Positions 23,284 through 35,654 of a DNA stretch of 64,000 nucleotides are shown here, in pieces. The first letter of the stretch is position 1. The number at the start of each line of letters is the position of its first letter. A model generated the notes under the pieces. That model did no database searches and had not been told where the DNA came from. It saw only the letters and a program-made list of their open reading frames with translations. A program made the translations under genes and the position numbers. The stretch is from positions 1,302,001-1,366,000 of the forward strand of contig JAJEKV010000093.1 in the NCBI GenBank assembly GCA_021234155.1, given 5' to 3'. This DNA comes from Isoetes taiwanensis (lineage: Eukaryota > Streptophyta > Lycopodiopsida > Isoetales > Isoetaceae).

Positions 23284-25489
23284 GGCGATTTAAACCCCGA
23301 ACAATTTGATCACTGTGCCTAAAACCCAGCTTTTTGAAAACCCAGGGAAAGGGAGAAGGCTTGAAATGGGGCGCGACCAACCCTAAAACAGAACGTAAAT
23401 TGCATGCATGCAATACAAACGATGGAAACTCTGTAAGGCTCATCTCTTATAATGCCACGTGCTCTATCACCTGGCGTAAAACCATGGAATTTTTACCCTT
23501 GAGCTTCACGTTTGATCTTGTCGTTTAAATTTAGAACACCTTTTTAAGAATGATCTGCCAAAGGTTGCGAAATTGGCATACTAAGATTTGGTGAATGTTG
23601 GCGGAAAAATTGGGGGTTGGGTTTTCTATTTTGGTTGTTTTTGTTGATTCTATACTAAGCGGTAGCCCATTCTTGTTTATGAGATGTTTAGGGTGGCCCT
23701 TTTACATTTTATGAATGTTCAAATGATTACTCTGTTTATATAAGTGCTTCTTTATATCGACATTTGGGATGTACATTGATTGTGATCTTTTTCATAATGC
23801 ACCTTGACGTGATGTTTAAAAGTAATAGCAATTTTGATTCCTATTTGAGAAGTCTTTGAGAAAACAACATAGAGTTGGCCATGTGCAAAAGCGGGGTTGG
23901 CCATGTGCCACTACAACTTCTCCTACTTCCTTTCATATGCTTGTTTTGAAACACAGCAATGCTTTGAAATGCTTGTATATCAATGGTTTTGTTTAGAGAT
24001 TAATTTGAATTTCTTTGCCCGTGGCACTAAATGATCGGTCAATAATTTGCTCTCAATATGGTTAGAGCTCTCGGTTTAGAGCCTAGCTTATTACCAATAT
24101 CAAGACATTGATCAGGCGCATATAAAACCATAATTATTATCAATATTCAAAGCGGTGGCATAAAGCACGCCCTTCTTTGCTTTATTCCGGCGGCGAGAAA
24201 CTTCATAATCTACTATGACAATCTTGAACATTTGTGCAAGGAAGCATCGAATGGCGAAGACTACAAAATCTACTATGACAATCTGAACATTTGTGCAAGG
24301 AAGCATCGAACTAAGGAGAATCATTAAAAATTTGTCTCGTTTTGGAATAAGGCCCTTGATTCTTAATTTCTTGTCTGTGATTATTGAGTCCGGATGTGTG
24401 CTTGCATATTGTTGTTCTATTGATTGCAGAAAGCAACTAAGATCACCTTATCTTTGTAGAAGAATCTATGTTTGCTTAGTTTAAGTAGAACATAGTAACT
24501 TGGGAAAGTAAATCATTACGTATGTGGCCTTTGCTTAAAATATCTTCTTTGCTTAATGTCCATAATAGATTTCCTTTCCACATTTTAATGACCAATGCTA
24601 GAAGGAGCGATTCAAGTTGCGTGCCATATGATTGAGTATAGAAGCAAGAATGGGATAACTCTTGCCTTATATTTTCTAGATGGTACTCTAACGTGGTTGG
24701 TGATGGGATTTCCAATTTACAGTGCGTGGTGGCAAGCGGCCCGGTGGCTTTATGGTCATTTTCTTCACAACCATGTGCACTTTTGTTTTCCTTATTTTGC
24801 ACATCTTGCGACATGGCAACCATCTAAAAGGAACCACCTTCTCAGTCAAGAAGACGACCCGGCCGCGACTCGTAGGCGGAAGAAAAATTAATAATAGTGT
24901 GTCTTGAGAGGCGAGGCTTGCTTGGGAGTGGAAGCCATTTATAGGGAGGTCAAGCCATCATTGGGGATCAATGGCCGCATCGACCCATGGGCATTCTTGT
25001 ATAGCCATGTACTCTCTAGTTTGGCTACGGTTTACTTTCCACTTTGTTATTATTTGTGATTTGTTGTGGGGACGGGCAACAAATCCGACAAATTGGACAT
25101 TAAAGATTTATCTACATTAGGGCGGTTGGGGTCTCAAAATGGCCTCCTATCGACCATTCACGTCATATTTCGCTCCTTTTTTCCCATACCACCCTAGGAT
25201 ACCAAAATCTCATCATTCTGATTTACTTGGAATATTCTCGGGAATAAGGGGATCGCACATTCATGGTGCCATATTGTATTTAATTACGTTGGTTGTGAAT
25301 GAGGGTGATGCAACGCGTGTCTCTTGGTTTAACCGGAGATACCAAGCGTCGCGTCGTCCACCAGATTCTTCGCGCTATTTCATTTTAGGCCATGGACATA
25401 CAAGCTTTCCGCCTTCCACATTTCAAAATTTGAATGTGTAGGTTGAAGCTTTGTATCGAACTTTCATTTCGGTTGGCATTTAAGCCTTA
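23284..25489. other. Intergenic DNA upstream of the cohesin gene
   Basis: No gene recognised. There is a 60-bp-period direct duplication at 24207-24251 and 24267-24310 (AATCTACTATGACAATCT to GGAAGCATCGAA) with one base lost in the second unit. A 100-codon plus-strand ORF at 25139-25441 has no family resemblance. The cohesin promoter should lie just above 23283, but no clear TATA box was seen. Confidence 0.5.
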
Positions 25490-25695
25490 TGGGTGGTTCA
25501 CATGGAAGTTTAGGCCCTCGGCGAGTTCTGGCGAAGTCGGCCGCTGATTAAAATTCAGTATTTTGCATCAGCTACGTTAAGTTGGATCTTGCGAGGGCTG
25601 ATTTATTTTCCAAAGCAGGGCTGAATTTTTTGCCTCGGCCAAGTTCGGCGAGGTTTTAAGCCCGGTAGCCGTGATTCGTCCATGTGAACCCGGCG
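25490..25695. mobile_element. Harbinger-like MITE candidate
   Basis: Inner inverted repeats GGTTCACATGGA (25495-25506) and TCCATGTGAACC (25679-25690) are perfect over 12 bases. Extending outward by equal distances on both sides reaches TTA at 25487-25489 and TTA at 25696-25698, the 3-bp duplication expected for PIF/Harbinger elements. The interior is GC-rich with CTCGGC / GCCGAG words in opposite orientation. At 206 bp with no ORF it would be a Tourist-type MITE. The outermost 5 bases match poorly. Confidence 0.55.
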
Positions 25696-26564
25696 TTAGC
25701 AGGGATCTTTACTTCATCCCAATACGGGCTTCCACCCCTACAATTGAAATTTGAATTTGCTTAATGTATAAAAGCATGGATTTAGGAGGGAGGAGGCAAA
25801 TTTCAAAAGGATGAACGGGCCGTTAAAAGCTCACCGAAAGCGAATTATCTTTGGGGCATACAAATTGTACACCTTCATTTGGGCCCGATGCGATCCACGC
25901 ATATATGGAAGCTCAAATGATGTGTGGATAAGGATCAACTTACTCGCAGAATATGCTCGATCTTCAATGTCAAAAAGGAGGTCTAAAAAATAAGAACTTA
26001 GACCTCGGCGTGTTCGTCTTGAGGCTCAAAAGTGTCGACATTTGGCGGGATGGCGGTTTATATCTATTGGATCCGTTGGTGGCAAAAGCGAAAATCATTT
26101 GGGCGTTTCAAGTTTAGTCGATTTTGTGGTGGCGGTAACTTTCGGCCTCTGGGATATTGTGATGAGATTGATTGAGAGGATGAAGGCATTGAATCGAATC
26201 TGATTCCTTGAGATGAAGTTGCTTCCGATAAGGAAGGAGAAATGAAGATGCTAATAAATGACATTATACTTTTGCAATGCGAAGGGTTTATATAATCCTT
26301 GAAGTACAAAAGGTTATGGTGTTTGTGTTTAGATACCTCTAATACAAGTCTTTGACTACTTTTCACAATAGATTCCTTTAAAAAATCTATTGCTATTTAA
26401 ATTATCTCGCAAAAATGAGTCTTGAAACTCTTTAAGTAGTAGAAGAACTCTTTGACTAGTTATCCATTTGATGACCATTTTTTAAGAAAAATATGATATG
26501 ACATTCTTATATGCAAACATTCATAAAATTTATGAACATTGAAGGTCAAAGCCATCCTTGTTTA

Positions 26565-27700
26565 AAGAGGATCATATGATCGAAATCTTCATCTTGAAGT
26601 AATTGCATATAAGAAATTCTGTACGGTGTGATCCTTGCGTAAAAAAAGTAAATAGAAACACAAATATTGAACTTACAACTTAAGCGTAAACAAATAGTAT
26701 TTTTAATAAACCAACATTTTACATACTAACACTTTACACTTTAAATATGATATTTCTTTCTTTCTTTCCTTTTACTTAAAGCTATTTTTTTTTTCAAGAT
26801 GGATCACCAAAGCGAATCATACATATGCAAAAAAGGGACACACTAAATTAGCATGGTGTGATCCACTTTCTTATTTGTTGTCAAATTAAAATTAAACACA
26901 AGTACTCATTCCCTATTTGTATCTAAAATGCTTTACCACTCTTAAGTACATAAGTCATTATCCCTTTTTCAAAGAGCATATTATTTTTCAAGAATGATCA
27001 AGCGAATATACATATGCAACAAAAATGGAACACACTAAATTAGCATCGTGTGATCCTTTTTCTTATTGTTGTCAAATTAAAAATTAAACACAAGTACCCC
27101 TTCTCATTTAATGCTTTACCACCCTAAGTGCATAAAGTTATTAGTCCTTTTCAAAAGAGCATATCTTTTTTAAGAAGGATCATCAAGCATCCTATTTGCA
27201 TCTAAAATACTTTACCAACTCTAGTAGTACATAAAAGTTATTAGCCTTTTTCAAAAGCAAACACTTTATCAATAAATGAGCGCGTCACATATCCACATAA
27301 CTTCAAATAAGACACATATATATTTCTTTTTATTAAAGATAATCAAAGTAATTTTACTATAGGAAGTCATCTTTTCGAAAAGATCACACCAGCCGAATTT
27401 TGTATAAGCTAAAAGGTTGGAATATACTAAATTAAGCATGGTGTGATCCACTATATTTATTTGTCAATAGATAATAACACCAAGTCCCTCATCAATAGTC
27501 TCCATTTTGCATATAAAATATGTATCATTCAAGTTATATTATGTTTTATGAACTAAACTTTTTCAAGAGGGTCCCAAAGCAAAATACAAACACTTAATCA
27601 ATAAGCCAACACTTTACCAACAACAAAAGCTTTATTAAATAAGATTTTTATGTTATTTTATCAAACCCTAACAATGTTTCCATATGCTTGACACTTTGAG
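26565..27700 (+). repeat. ~190-bp diverged tandem repeat
   Basis: Imperfect units start near 26790, 26980, 27163 and 27360, with weaker relatives at 26565 and 27555. The shared order is AAGAATGATCAAGCGAAT-like start, CATATGCAA, ACACACTAAATTAGCAT, GTGTGATCC, TCAAATTAAA with AAACACAAGTAC, CTAAAATGCTTTACCA and a CTTTTTCAAA end. Units are AT-rich and non-coding. GTGTGATCC also occurs alone at about 28210. Confidence 0.75.
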
Positions 27701-28865
27701 TTAACTGATCCAAAGGCTCATAAGCGACATTTTATACAATATCTTTGGACTTTTGTGTAAAATGTGGCGATAGTAAACGCACACCTCTAATGGAGCAAAT
27801 ATTTTTTGTAACTCATTTTTTCAACAACCACGGATGCGTCTTATCAAACATTTTCTTCATTGCAAGACACCATTCTCATAAGGCTTTGCACAATTAAAGC
27901 TAAAAGAGGTCATGGGGCGACTTTCAAGCTCGGCTCCCCACAACTTTACAATGTAAAACTAGATGCCCATTACCCTGAATGTATATCTTGGAAAAGCATG
28001 TCTCTTATGTCCATATGTTTGACAACAGCGATGCTAGTAATGCTTTTCCCTAGTCTCAAATCCCGACATCGATAAAATATAGCCAAAGAAAAAAATATTT
28101 GATTCGGTGAGTGTAATATAAATCAGAAGAGGGAAAAAAAAGCAAAAAAGGATCACATGGCCTTGAAATCTCACTACACATTTACAAAAGTGCATATGCA
28201 TTTTCCACATGGTGTGATCCCATGTATTATTGAGGGCAAATTTGCAAATATCCTCCTCTTCAAATCCCTTCCCCCCCTCCCTTCCTTTTTTTTTGCAATA
28301 ATATACTATCCATAGCATTTATTTTGAACCCTATAGTTCTACCTATTCATTAGCGTATGAATGTAAAACAAGCGTGTAACTCCATAGTCACCCTTACCGT
28401 TAAGGATAGCATTCTCTCACTTACGAGCCTATGGATAGATATCCTTCCGTCGGTCGATCGGTTCGTTGAATTATAAGAATGAATGGCGGGGAGCAATCAC
28501 GATGAATGGGAAGAGCTGAAAAGTAGGAAAACTTCGGGAATGAAAATTTGGGTAGCGTAAAACATGGCATGTAGCGTACGTTTGCTTGTCAGGTATCGCT
28601 AAGATTTGTTGCTTAACTCTATGCTTTCGCCCGCCAAAAAACCACGAGACACTATTGGAGACTTGGATTCCAAATGAAAGAAGGCGGAAGGATAAGGGGA
28701 TAAGCTGGGCTAATGTGAACAATGGAAATCTTGGTGCAAAATTTGATAAGGTGGATTTGGTGCATGAGGGCATGTGCATTAAGCGGGAAAAGTAGCCATT
28801 ATTTTGGTCAGCGTCGATTTTTCGAAAAATCGCGAGGCCATTAATGTGGTTACGTAGATACAAAC
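27701..28865. other. AT-rich spacer
   Basis: No gene recognised. It contains a further relative of the ~190-bp repeat near 28145-28225 (GGATCACATGG, CATATGCA, GTGTGATCC) and short ORFs in both strands without family resemblance. Confidence 0.45.
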
Positions 28866-29596
28866 ATGTCTATGAAATTTAGCCATGTGAAGCACGAAAG
28901 GCCAGCAGTAAGAGAAGGAAGACAAAAGAGGAAAAGGAAGGAAGAGGAACAAAAGGCGCCAGAAGAAAAGAAGAAAGCCAAAGGGAAGTTCGTGGCTGGC
29001 ATAAGGAGAACGGCGGATCGCCCGCCAAGGAAGAGGCCGAACCCCAACATTATCATCAAGGAGCTGCAACCCGACGAACCCCCAAACCCTCCGACGACTT
29101 TTCCGAGGAGGACTTCAACCCTAATGCTGCAGGTGGAAGTTTCCAAGCACCCAGCGACGAAGCAGAAGTACCCGAAGCAAATGACTGAAAGCAACCCCAA
29201 AGAAGACCAAGTGCGGCTCCCCCCCTCGAAAGTACCCGCATGGGATAGAAAGAAGCAAACTACCCACCCGCCCGGAAGCCTACGCCACCGGCTGTGGTGA
29301 AGATTTACGAGAGGAAGATGAGAGAGCACGAGGCCTACATGAAGAAATGGGAGGCCTACAACAAATATTATGAAGAAAACAGGTTAAGTTCATCGAGGGA
29401 GGGCTACCAACGAAGCAAAGAAACCTTAAGGCCGCCACCAATCAAGCCCAAGGTTCCCAAGCCGCCACCCAGAAGAAAGCCGATAGGAAGGAGGTGGAGA
29501 GAAGAGCCGCTAAGGGAGATTAGACACTTCCAACAAGCAGCCTTCTGGTCTCCTAATTCCCCTGCGGCCCCCTCGGCCGGTTGGTGCGTGAAGTGA
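28866..29596 (+). pseudogene. Highly charged Lys/Glu/Pro-rich ORF, unrecognised
   Basis: Two overlapping plus-strand frames (28866-29300, then 29294-29596) encode a very basic and acidic protein: GRQKRKRKEEEQKAPEEKKK, then VKIYERKMREHEAYMKKWEA, then PPPIKPKVPKPPPRRKPIGR. The frame change near 29295 may be a single indel. Composition resembles gag N-terminal or nuclear linker regions, but no domain is recognised. A T-rich, AATAA-like 3' region follows at about 29800. It may belong to the transposon block that starts here. Confidence 0.35.
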
Positions 29597-29928
29597 TGCA
29601 GCCTACGTAATGTACTTTAGAGTCACCTGGACGAGGCGCCGGCTAGCAATGCAAGAGGCGGCCGAGGCAAAGATAGTGCAACATTTTGAAGATTCAACAG
29701 CCTGCACTATCCACGCCAAAGCGGTAACCTTAATGCGACAAGACATGAGTCTTGCGCACCGCATTAAGGAGAACGCCCTTAGAAACTTTTGTTGTAAATA
29801 ATTAAAAATTTTGTAATATAGAGCAATTTTGTGTACCTTGATGACATAAACTTGGTTAATTAGAGCAAATTAATAAGTTTTAGCTTTTATTTCAGTGAAA
29901 TAGACATTTGCAAGCCGAGAGACATGAT

Positions 29929-30390
29929 GTCTCACAGCTCGCTACCGGTCGCGAAAACTAAAAGTTAGTATTGAAGCTGGCTAAGCCGTGAGACCTCGCC
30001 CAAACTTGACCAAAACAGCTCCAAATTGACCAAATAAGGGGTCGATTCTCTAATTTGATGAGCCCATCAACCTTTACACCATTAGTTTACCCAAATTGAC
30101 ACCTTTGATCGAATGAGATCGATAAGTCTCACAGCTCGCTTCTGGTCGCAAAACAAAAGTTAGTTTTGAAGCGAGGCTAAGTCAGTGAGACCTCTTACCA
30201 TTTCTTCACCAGACTTGTCAAAGTCACCTTCAACCCATCGATAGCATCTTTTAGGTAACCTAGCCTTGTTCAAGCATCTCATATAGTCCTCAAACTCCTA
30301 TTTTGACCCTCGATAAGTTAGAATTACCCAATCCTAGGAAATTTTCAAGTCATCCAAAAATTAGGTTTTCCCTTTTTCTATAAATAGACC
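29929..30390 (+). promoter_or_regulatory. Promoter-like region: 197-bp repeats and TATA box
   Basis: GTCTCACAGCTCGCT starts two direct repeats at 29929 and 30126. Each is followed by GGTCGC, AAAAGTTAGT, TTGAAGC and GTGAGACCTC, so GTCTCAC and GTGAGAC also form an inverted pair within each unit. A TATA box (TATAAATA, 30379-30386) follows, then coding-like sequence from about 30500. Duplicated upstream blocks before a TATA box are typical of an LTR U3 region, but no second LTR was found. Confidence 0.45.
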
Positions 30391-30485
30391 CCATTTCTCG
30401 ATAGCACCCTACAAATCTGCTTCCCCGCCTTTCTAGCCGATTTCCCAACTCCCTCGAGGCGCCTTTTGCAACCGCTTGTTACCCT

Positions 30486-32039
30486 TCTTCTCGCAATTAA
30501 TCAATGGCAACTTCTGATTTTTCCAGAGATGGTACAGCCACCGGGCCATGCCGCCGAGGCCGACGCCGACCAAATCTTCCAGATCTTCAGAAGGAGGTAG
30601 ACGCCCAAGCAACCTTGCACGCGAACCCCAAATTATAGTAGAGTCTTGACTCGAAGTTCCAAGCTAGGGTAGAACCAAATAGTGCAACTCCCCCTTGTGT
30701 AGGATATTTTGTTCCTAGACAGCCCCTCGCAGGTAAAGATTAGACGATGTCCCTAACATCGCCAAATACCTCACAAACAAAGCACACCGCACACCTGGAG
30801 CCAATGGTCCTAATCGGCCAACAGACCAAGTACTTCTTCAACACCGCCCGGCAATCTTTCTCACCCACCGCGTCGAACACCGCGGGGAAACCTCCATTCC
30901 CCCATGGACGGGACCCATTAGCCATAGCAAAAAGAACAACGGCTCCCTCACACAAAGATGAACAGGAGCAGGAAGGGAAGGAAGAAGACTCTGATGAACA
31001 GAATCGAGGAAGAGGAAGACTATGTCGAGCCTCGACCCAGCGAAGAGCGGGCGACAAGCGAGAGGTGAGTGGCAAGACTTCAAAGAAGCCGGCAGACTCG
31101 TCGAGTCGCCCCCACCCCTCAAGTTAGGCATCACAAGCCTAGCTCCCATTATCGCCGGCGGTGAGGAGTTTCGCCCTAAGCTTACATTCAAAACCTCCCT
31201 GAGTGCAGGAAAGGGAGTACCGACCAAGAGTTGCCGCACCAACCCCGGTTGAACGGACTTGGACGACTTCATCGTCCGAGGAGAGTCCGACTTCCCTCCA
31301 AGTAAGGGAAGCCGACACTTACATCGGAGAGTTTACCGGGCATCCAAGCCTACAAAGAACATCGCAGATTATGGAGGCGCATAAGGCCAGAACAAGCTAC
31401 CGACGGAGGAAGAGTTCCTTTGCTCTTCAGAACAAATGGGGATCCGCTATGCGACCAAACATCCTAACGGAAAGCTCGTCCGCAAAGACCTCCCCGATAG
31501 GACAGCGACCGACCTCGTGAGGGCTTCAGCAAGAATACCAAAGACTACAGTGGAGCTCACCACGGTGGAGGTTGATGATTTCGGAAGCGCATTACGTAGC
31601 CGATACCGAAAGGGCCGAGGACCCGCCTCAACGATTGTGTCACTACGGTATTACCCGCCACCGCCGATGGATGGAAGAATAGCGGTTATCCACCGCAAGT
31701 TCACCCCCGTGAGGCGAGGAAGGAGTATCGCTGTTGATTGCACTCTCGTGATTCTCGCCGCATGCGCTGTTACCCCTTAACACCGAGTATGCAATCCTGG
31801 TGAAGAGAGCGGTAGCACTCGACGTCTTCGACTTCGCCATACCTTACAGGCGGCAGGCAAGACTGTCAGTGACAGCAGCTTATACCTCCCACCGCAGAAT
31901 AGAAGATTTGGCAAGAGCATTACAAGGTGGATCTCCAGCCAATGTCCTTAGGAACTTGGGCCATTCAAAGGGGAAATGTTCCCAAGTGAAAAGTTCCCCG
32001 AGGATAATCCATCTTACCCAAGATCAACAGAATGATTAG
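30486..32039 (+). pseudogene. Broken plus-strand ORF series, possibly gag-like
   Basis: From a start near 30504 successive frames run to a stop at 32037, including 30747-31127, 31203-31520, 31436-31780 and 31800-32039. Composition is Arg/Pro/Ser-rich with acidic blocks (DEQEQEGKEEDSDEQNRGRG). It is followed by an AT-rich, poly(A)-site-like region (32045-32130). No zinc knuckle or capsid signature was identified. Its position downstream of the TATA box and upstream of the chromovirus pol suggests a transposon origin. Confidence 0.3.
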
Positions 32040-34329
32040 CAGTAGTTGCAATTTTTTTGTATTAGTGTAATATAAAATATAAATATAATATTCTCTTGCA
32101 CTATAAATGTTTTGTTGATATATTTTGTGTCCCCCAACCATGCCAACAAACATAAGTAATGCAAGAAAGCAAGGAAAACTAACCATGTAGATATGAACCA
32201 CTTGTGTATGCAGCTAGAGGCCTGAGCGCAGGAGAAACGATAAACCGCTGAACTTACAGAGGAACGAGTTCCGCCAGCCACGCCCGGCAAGGAACCTGCT
32301 TGAAGAATTTGGACAAATGACCCCAGAAGAAGAAATATCGCAAATGAGGACGGACCTCGAACAGATAAAGGCTTTGCTAGCCGCACAAGCAGGAGCAGGT
32401 TCGGTGGGTAACGCTCAACTGCCGCAAGCATCAGCTCGGAGAACAGATAGAGACAAGAAGAGGAGCAAGAGAGGAAGGTCCCCAGCTCGACCTCCGACCC
32501 AAGCTCGATTCGACCTGATTCCGGGAGGAAGAAGAAGGGCGTAACCAAGTCCGAAAGCGCATCGAAAGGCGAGGAACCACCCTGGACGGACGACAAAGGG
32601 ACACAAGAACCTCCGACTACCGTAAGAAAGTAGACTCGTGATTGGGAAATGTTTGAAAGGCCAGAAGCTCGAAAGCAATTCTCAGCGAACAGCGTCGCAT
32701 GGAGGCGTAGGCTTGGCTTGACGAGATGAGCCGAATACGGCAAATGCCTATGGTATGAAGGATAAGGATAAAGGCGGGTGGCAAATAAATAACCCCGGGG
32801 AGCAAAGACGATTTGGTGGAAGGGCTATGCCAAGGCTCATGGCTTAAGCAGGATGCTTGCGGTGTTCAAGAAGTTTGCTAAAGCCTTCCGCCATTACGTC
32901 CCAAGAGAGCACAAGTCCAAGATGATGCAAAGCAGCTCTACAAAAGTTGCAGCAAGAAGGCAACAAATCAAGACGTAAATACACGGAGGAAATTTATGAG
33001 GCTAAGGTCAGATGCAAGCCAAAGTTAGGTGAGAAGCACGCAGCGGAAAGCTACATTGAAGGTCCGGAATGAGGAGATCCGCAAGTTTGTAAGGGCAATA
33101 AACCCGAGAACAAGATCGTGGCGGAGTCCAAGGCAATAAGTTTGGTAGGAACAGACCCCGTAATAGCGGGCGAGGCAGCAAGATACCAAGATAAAGGCAA
33201 GGCAAAGAAAGCAGCCAGCCCGAGGACAGCCACCAGACCAGCTAGAGCCCCATATAGTGGCAATCAAGGGAAGCAAAGAGAAGAAGAAGCAGGTATCTTT
33301 CAAAGACAAACAGAAGGGGCAAACTACTCCAAAGCAAAGGCGATCCTTTCTCGGCAGCCATGCCCAAGGAAAAGAGACAGAGTGCATAGAAAAGCAAATT
33401 TTGTTTCGTGTGTTTCCACCAAAGCCATAGGACAAACCCGCCCATATGTCATGAGTGCAAATGCCTAGCAGAGTTGGGAGATTGGGACACTTTGACCCGA
33501 CGACGACGGGCGAGGAGGCCCGCAAGACTACATCTGTGGTGAGGTCATATCTTTGCCGCAATAGATACAGAGCAAGCAGAGCCAAGATAAAGTAATTTCC
33601 ATTGCTAAGGGGAAAGGCCAAGGCCAAGTCATTTATAGTCCCGATAGATTCGGAAGTAGCCATAACTTTGCATCTCCCGCAATGGTTCAAATGTTGAAGT
33701 TGAAACCATTAAAGTCAAAGCCAAGGCCCGCTTGTCTTAGCAAGTGGAGCAAAGAAGGCGCATCGGCAGTGTAAAAGAATCAACTTTGACATCGACTTTG
33801 CCGGGATTAAGATCCGTGGGGGGCAGAGGTAATGGGCATTGGCAAATACGACTTGATAATAGGTATGGAGTACCTTGGACCAGCAGGGGCCATTATTGAT
33901 TGTGGAAAGCTTTAAGGTGACCTTCCCAACACCCGACGGCAAGATCATTGAGATAACAGTAAAGAAGTTGTTCCCATCATGCAAAGCTGTATGTCTTCTA
34001 AACGGGCTGCTCAAGTGCATCAAGAGTGAGCAAGTAGCATACATCTTCAAGCTTGAGATTAGTGAGCCGAATTGAAGGAAGCAAAGAAGACAAGATGCTC
34101 GCCAGTTGCCGAGGCAAATAGCTAAGTTGATCACGGAGTTCCACGATCTCTTTCCGTGATGAGATCAAGCAGCCCTCCTTATAGGGGAGTCGAAAGCGAG
34201 ATAGCACTCGAACCGAACAAAGCCAACAAGCAAGGCTCCATATAGAATGACAACGCAGGAGTTGTCTGAGCTAAAGAAGCAGCTAGGAGCTGCCGACCTA
34301 GGTTTCATTAGACCTAGTGTCTCGCCGCT

Positions 34330-34990
34330 TGAGCCCATTCTTTTGTCAAGAAGAAGGATGGATCTTTGAGGATGCATAGACTATAGACAGCTGAATAAGC
34401 ACACCATTAAGAACAAGTATGCGCGCCCAAGATCGACGACTTGATGGATCAGCTTCAAGGAGCAAAGATCTTCTCCAAAATCGACTTAAGGTCGTTATCA
34501 TCGATACCGGATAAAGGAGGAGGATATCCACAAGACCGCCTTCGTGACGCTTGGTATGGGCATTATGAGTTCACAAAGATGCCTTTCGCTTATCAAATGC
34601 TCCCCCGAACGCTCATGAGGCTCATGAACGATATCTTCGTGGAGTTCCCCGACACCTTTGTGATTGTTTTCTTTGATGACATTTTGGTGTATAGCAGATC
34701 CCTTTGAAGAGCACGCGGCAACACTTGAGAAGGGTGCTAGAGAAGTTGAAGAGGCACCAGCCAGTAACGCCAAGTTGTCGGCGCCACTTCGCAACAGAGA
34801 AGGTGGAATACCTTGGTCACGTGATCTCGGCAGAAGGCATCTCGACGGACCCCGCCAAGATTGAAGCAAAGGATTCAAAGGGTCGGCGCCAAGAATGTGC
34901 ACGAGGTCAGAAGTTTTCTGGCCTAGCAGGGTACTACAGAAGTTCGTGGAAGAACTTTGCTAAGATAGCAGCCCCGCTAACGCACTGACG
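34330..34990 (+). pseudogene. Gypsy reverse transcriptase domain
   Basis: Motifs in order: [11 protein letters not shown] (34340), [19 protein letters not shown] (34435-34490), [11 protein letters not shown] (about 34555), RLMNDIF, the active site [11 protein letters not shown] (about 34669), then VEYLGHVISAEGISTDPAKI (about 34803-34865) and FSGLAGYYR. The catalytic Asp pair is intact. Between IDLR and TKMPF the expected SGYHQIRI reads as a frameshift: CAG codons are replaced by CG at 34489-34512. Confidence 0.85.
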
Positions 34991-35079
34991 AGGGCGCAGA
35001 AGGTGAAAGATTGGGTAGAGCATTGGCACAAGAAAGCCCAAAAGGGGTTTGAATTGTTGAAAGAAGCTCGACGACAGCC

Positions 35080-35460
35080 CCCGCCTTGACCTTGCCGACC
35101 CGAGAAAGATAAGCTTGTAGCAACAGATGCAGTAAGATAGCTACAAAAAGTGCGCTTATGCAAGAAGAGCGGTGGTAGCGTATGATTCCGTGAAGATGAA
35201 CGACGCCGAGACGCCGGCCACCCAACGCACGCATCGTGAATTGCTTGCGGTTGTCGTGGCATTAAGAATTTGGAGGCACTATCTTTGGGAAGGAAGTTCC
35301 AATTGATACCCACCATCGAGCCTCCAATATGTATTCACGCAACCACACCTCAACTGAGGCAAAACCATGAGATGGATGGAGTTCCTCAGAATATGACTTT
35401 GATATAGTCTACAAGCCGGGAAGCTCAATGTGGTAGCAGATGCGCTTTCAAGGCATCCCC
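35080..35460 (+). pseudogene. Gypsy RNase H domain
   Basis: Fragments include LVATDA (about 35115), VAYDSVKMNDAE (about 35187) and THRELLAVVVALRIWRHYLW (about 35220-35285), then a VYKPGS-like linker near 35410. These are the standard Ty3/Gypsy RNase H blocks. Frame changes occur between them. Confidence 0.75.
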
Positions 35461-35654
35461 CGACAACTAGAGTGCATTGCAATGCAATTTCGACGCCTCC
35501 AAATGACTTTGGTAAGAAGATTGAAGAGTCCTTGCCAACGGATGTGGATTTCGTGGAAGTATGGGCAAGCCTCTAAGGAGGCTAGAACAGATAAAGAGCG
35601 GGAGGCCTTCAAGCATTATAAGAAGGAAGGCAACCTCGTTATACCATAAGAACA

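Noticed and set aside
26790-27550. Centromeric satellite
   Set aside because: Only about four diverged units; no long homogeneous array in the window.
28850-29329. 159-codon minus-strand ORF
   Set aside because: Mirror of the charged plus-strand ORF, with hydrophobic low-complexity composition.
32036-32743. 235-codon minus-strand ORF, the longest open frame in the window
   Set aside because: Antisense to gag-like sequence, no domain, and Leu/Ser-rich composition typical of the reverse complement of Arg/Glu/Lys-rich coding DNA.
33025-33690. 221-codon minus-strand ORF
   Set aside because: Antisense to the gag zinc-knuckle and protease region, with no recognisable motif.
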